This document shows, piece after piece, positions 4,695 through 6,690 of a stretch of 6,690 nt of DNA. The DNA comes from Gammaproteobacteria bacterium (GTDB lineage Bacteria > Pseudomonadota > Gammaproteobacteria > UBA9214). The notes below the pieces were generated by a model. That model saw only the letters and a program-made list of their open reading frames with translations. It ran no database searches and had not been told where the DNA came from. Position 1 is the stretch's first letter. Every line of letters begins with the position of its first letter. The stretch is from NCBI GenBank assembly GCA_029864225.1, contig JAOTTU010000108.1, positions 1 to 6,690 on the forward strand, given 5' to 3'. The translations under genes and the position numbers were made by a program.

Positions 4695-6482
4695 TCAGGT
4701 ACGTGGGACCAAACTGTTCGATCCTTTTTCGGTCGCATCGGAATCATGCGTGTAGATATGCATATCCTGCTGGGGGAACGGGATCGAGATGCCTTCTTCG
4801 TCGAAGCGCTTCTTCACCGCCCGGGTGATATGCCAGTAAGCCTCCCAGTAGTCCGTGGATTTAACCCATGGCCGGACAATGAAATCAACTGAGGATTCTC
4901 CCAAGGTATGCAGCCGAATGACGGGTGGTGGATCATCAAGCGCGAGTTCGTGATGATCCACGATTTCGTGCAGGATCCGTTCGGCGAGATCGGGGTCATC
5001 GTCGTAGCCGATGCTAAATACCATGTCCACCCGGCGAATATTCTCTGCATTGATATTGCGGATGACATCACCCCAGATCTTCCTGTTGGGCACGATGACC
5101 CGCTGGTTGTCGAAGGTGGTGATCGTGGTCGAGACCAGGTTCATCTGTTTTACCTTTCCGCTGATACCGCCGGCCTCGACGGCATCCCCCACATCGAAGG
5201 GCCGGTAGATCAGGATCATTACGCCGGCCGCAAAGTTGGACAGGGTTTCCTGCAGCGCGAAGCCGATGATAAAGCCGACAATGCCCAGCCCGGCAAGCAC
5301 CGGGCCGATCTTGATGCCGAGCTGTGCCAGGGCAATGAGGATACCGACCAGGAAGATGGCCTTTCCCGCGAACGATACCAGCAGGTCCTGCAGGAGTTTC
5401 GAGGCATGCACCCTGGATGAGGCAAGCGCAGTGCTGACAAGCCGTTTTACGACCCTGGCCAGCAGGGCGAAAACCATGAGTATGAGCACGAACACCACCA
5501 GCTTGAATGCCCATTGCGGTCCGTTATCAATGAGCCATTCCTTGCCACTGTCCAGCCCCTGTTGCAGCAACCCCAGTGCAACCCGGGTCTCGAAGATCTC
5601 CTTGGTGATTTCACCGGTCGACGAGATAACGATCTGTTTGTATTCGGTGGTATCGAGCTTGCGCTCTCCCATCAGGTCAATGGTGATTTTCAGATTATCC
5701 GCGGTTGCCGCGACACGCCCGCCCACGGCCGCCACTTTCTCCTTCAGCAGCTTTTTATCATCCTCGCTGGCGCCAACGGCCTGCTTGCGCAAGCCGTTCC
5801 GTTGTTCAATAAGATACTGCAGCCTGGCCGCCAGGTTTTCCGCGCGCTGCTCCAGGGTCTTGTCGAGATAGGTGAGATCGGACTTGCTGTCCAGGCCGAG
5901 CTGTTCCATCAGGTCGGTGTTTTCGAGCAGAGCGGCGAGCTCCTTGTCGACCGCCTTCCTCTCGCTGGCAATCTGTTGTCTCAGATCGGGGAGGTCGGAT
6001 TCAGACGCCGTCTTGGTCTTCTCATCCAGGCTTGCCAGCAGTTTCAGGGAGTCATTGATCTCTGCCTTGAGCCAGCTTGAAACCTGCCCGGCAGAAGCTG
6101 CAGCCAGCTTTCTGGCCTCACGGGTCTCCTGGCCCGCCGCCTCCAGCTCGATAATTTTATTGACCAGTCCCTCGAGTTTATCCCGCAGCTCGGAATATTT
6201 ACGGCGCCGCTGGTCGCGCAGTACCACCAGATCCTCGTCTTTCGCCTTCTGCAGGTCGGCGTTCAGCTTCGTTATATCGTCCCGCAGGGAATCCAGCGTC
6301 TCTGAAATGGTCGCTGTTTTTTCAACTATCTTCTGGGTCTTTTCCGGGTCCGCTTTCATTGCCTCCGACTGATCTACCGGTACCGGTGTGTCAGCGGGGG
6401 GTTTTTCTGCGTGGGCGAACGGGAATGCCCACAGGGCGAGCATCAGTGTCAATGCAACGACTGTAACAGGTGGAATTTTCAT
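4695..6482 (-). CDS. MscS-family mechanosensitive ion channel with periplasmic coiled-coil domain
   Basis: This 595-aa inner-membrane channel is expected to open under membrane tension and release solutes during hypo-osmotic shock. Residues 1-25 form a signal peptide with an AHA cleavage site. Residues 40-315 are charged and heptad-like, predicting a long periplasmic coiled coil. Transmembrane helices follow at about 324-345, 369-390 and 394-425. The last is the pore helix, with GLGIVGFIIGFALQETLSNFAAGVMI followed by YRPFDVGD. The beta domain (about 426-480) includes FDNQRVIVPNRKIWGDVI, and the cytoplasmic C-terminal vestibule runs to about 575, ending in GISIPFPQQDMHIY as in E. coli MscS. 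At twice the length of MscS (286 aa), it belongs with the larger homologues that carry an extra periplasmic domain. The ATG at 6482 has only a weak AGG site, but the signal peptide supports it. It converges on the CNNM gene. Confidence 0.94.
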   Translation of the reverse strand: MKIPPVTVVALTLMLALWAFPFAHAEKPPADTPVPVDQSEAMKADPEKTQKIVEKTATISETLDSLRDDITKLNADLQKAKDEDLVVLRDQRRRKYSELRDKLEGLVNKIIELEAAGQETREARKLAAASAGQVSSWLKAEINDSLKLLASLDEKTKTASESDLPDLRQQIASERKAVDKELAALLENTDLMEQLGLDSKSDLTYLDKTLEQRAENLAARLQYLIEQRNGLRKQAVGASEDDKKLLKEKVAAVGGRVAATADNLKITIDLMGERKLDTTEYKQIVISSTGEITKEIFETRVALGLLQQGLDSGKEWLIDNGPQWAFKLVVFVLILMVFALLARVVKRLVSTALASSRVHASKLLQDLLVSFAGKAIFLVGILIALAQLGIKIGPVLAGLGIVGFIIGFALQETLSNFAAGVMILIYRPFDVGDAVEAGGISGKVKQMNLVSTTITTFDNQRVIVPNRKIWGDVIRNINAENIRRVDMVFSIGYDDDPDLAERILHEIVDHHELALDDPPPVIRLHTLGESSVDFIVRPWVKSTDYWEAYWHITRAVKKRFDEEGISIPFPQQDMHIYTHDSDATEKGSNSLVPRT

Positions 6483-6549
6483 TTGCGCAGCCTGGTTTGG
6501 TGTCAGTGGGATTGCAGGTTTCTCATCAGAGTGGATAGGGCAGATAGCG

Positions 6550-6578
6550 ATTATATGCCGATTCGTTAAAATAATGGG
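6550..6578 (-). promoter_or_regulatory. Candidate promoter of the mscS-like gene
   Basis: On the minus strand a perfect TATAAT (complement of 6550-6555) lies 67 bp upstream of the ATG, which leaves a leader of about 60 bases. The upstream bases are AT-rich (ATTTTAACGAAT), but no good -35 hexamer appears at 16-18 bp spacing. The -35 zone runs into the left arm of the inverted repeat that starts at 6571. A weak -35 could mean that an activator or an alternative sigma factor is involved, which is not visible here. Confidence 0.4.
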
Positions 6579-6652
6579 GCCGGATACATTTTTTTTATAG
6601 TGTAAAGGTAATTACCATGGCAATTTATCAAAAAGTATCCGGCCCCTATTAT
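6571..6652. repeat. Second-family inverted-repeat element
   Basis: The arms ATAATGGGGCCGGATAC (6571-6587) and GTATCCGGCCCCTATTAT (6635-6652) are complementary over 17 bp with one bulged base. Pairing of T-rich and A-rich bases continues inside the arms (6589-6596 with 6630-6634). The 47-bp centre includes the palindrome GGTAATTACC (6607-6616). Size and design match the first repeat family, but the sequence differs. It lies just upstream of the mscS-like promoter candidate. The bases to 6690 contain no recognisable gene. Confidence 0.75.
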
Positions 6653-6690
6653 CATGAATATTGAGGATCTACAGGCTTACCATAAGCACA

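Noticed and set aside
4908..6080. Long plus-strand frames opposite the channel gene (4908-5420 and 5514-6080)
   Set aside because: They are antisense to a full-length MscS-family protein with an intact pore and beta-domain motifs. Their length reflects the GC-rich codon pattern of the real gene.
1..6690. CRISPR array or tRNA gene
   Set aside because: The repeats here are inverted, few and unevenly spaced, with no repeat-spacer periodicity. No cloverleaf-like sequence or conserved T-loop was found.

Overview
The window looks like chromosomal DNA from a gammaproteobacterium. The evidence is the moderately high GC content, CorC-like and MscS-family housekeeping membrane proteins, Pseudomonas-style REP hairpins and several families of short inverted repeats. 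The species cannot be named from this sequence. There are no tRNA, rRNA or CRISPR features.

Region 1 (1-1992): a two-gene minus-strand operon encoding unrecognised membrane proteins. The first is a polytopic 261-aa protein, and the second is a 350-aa protein with one N-terminal anchor and a long Gly/Ala-rich hydrophobic segment. The genes overlap by four bases (ATGA). The operon sits between two same-orientation copies of a ~75-bp inverted-repeat element, the first of which is cut by the window edge.

Region 2 (1993-2840): a plus-strand hicA-hicB type II toxin-antitoxin pair. The toxin start is ambiguous. A -35/-10 pair lies directly over the start, and three evenly spaced TAGGT/ACCTA half-sites lie upstream.

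Region 3 (2841-3483): a decayed insertion region. It holds the N-terminal quarter of an IS110-family DEDD transposase (minus strand), a structured non-coding stretch upstream of it that could be a remnant bridge-RNA region, and a head-to-head pair of REP hairpins (REPIN).

Region 4 (3484-4697): a plus-strand CNNM/CBS protein of the CorC type converges on a minus-strand MscS-type channel. A third copy of the region 1 element lies between the two 3' ends, probably acting as a two-way terminator.

Region 5 (4695-6690): the MscS-type channel, with a signal peptide and a long periplasmic coiled-coil domain. A candidate promoter lies upstream, next to an inverted repeat of a different sequence family.

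The CNNM and MscS proteins are probably core envelope ion-homeostasis functions. The operon, the toxin-antitoxin pair and the IS110 relic look like accessory DNA accumulated among repeats. The parts most likely to be undescribed are the two-gene membrane module and the regulatory layout around hicA.
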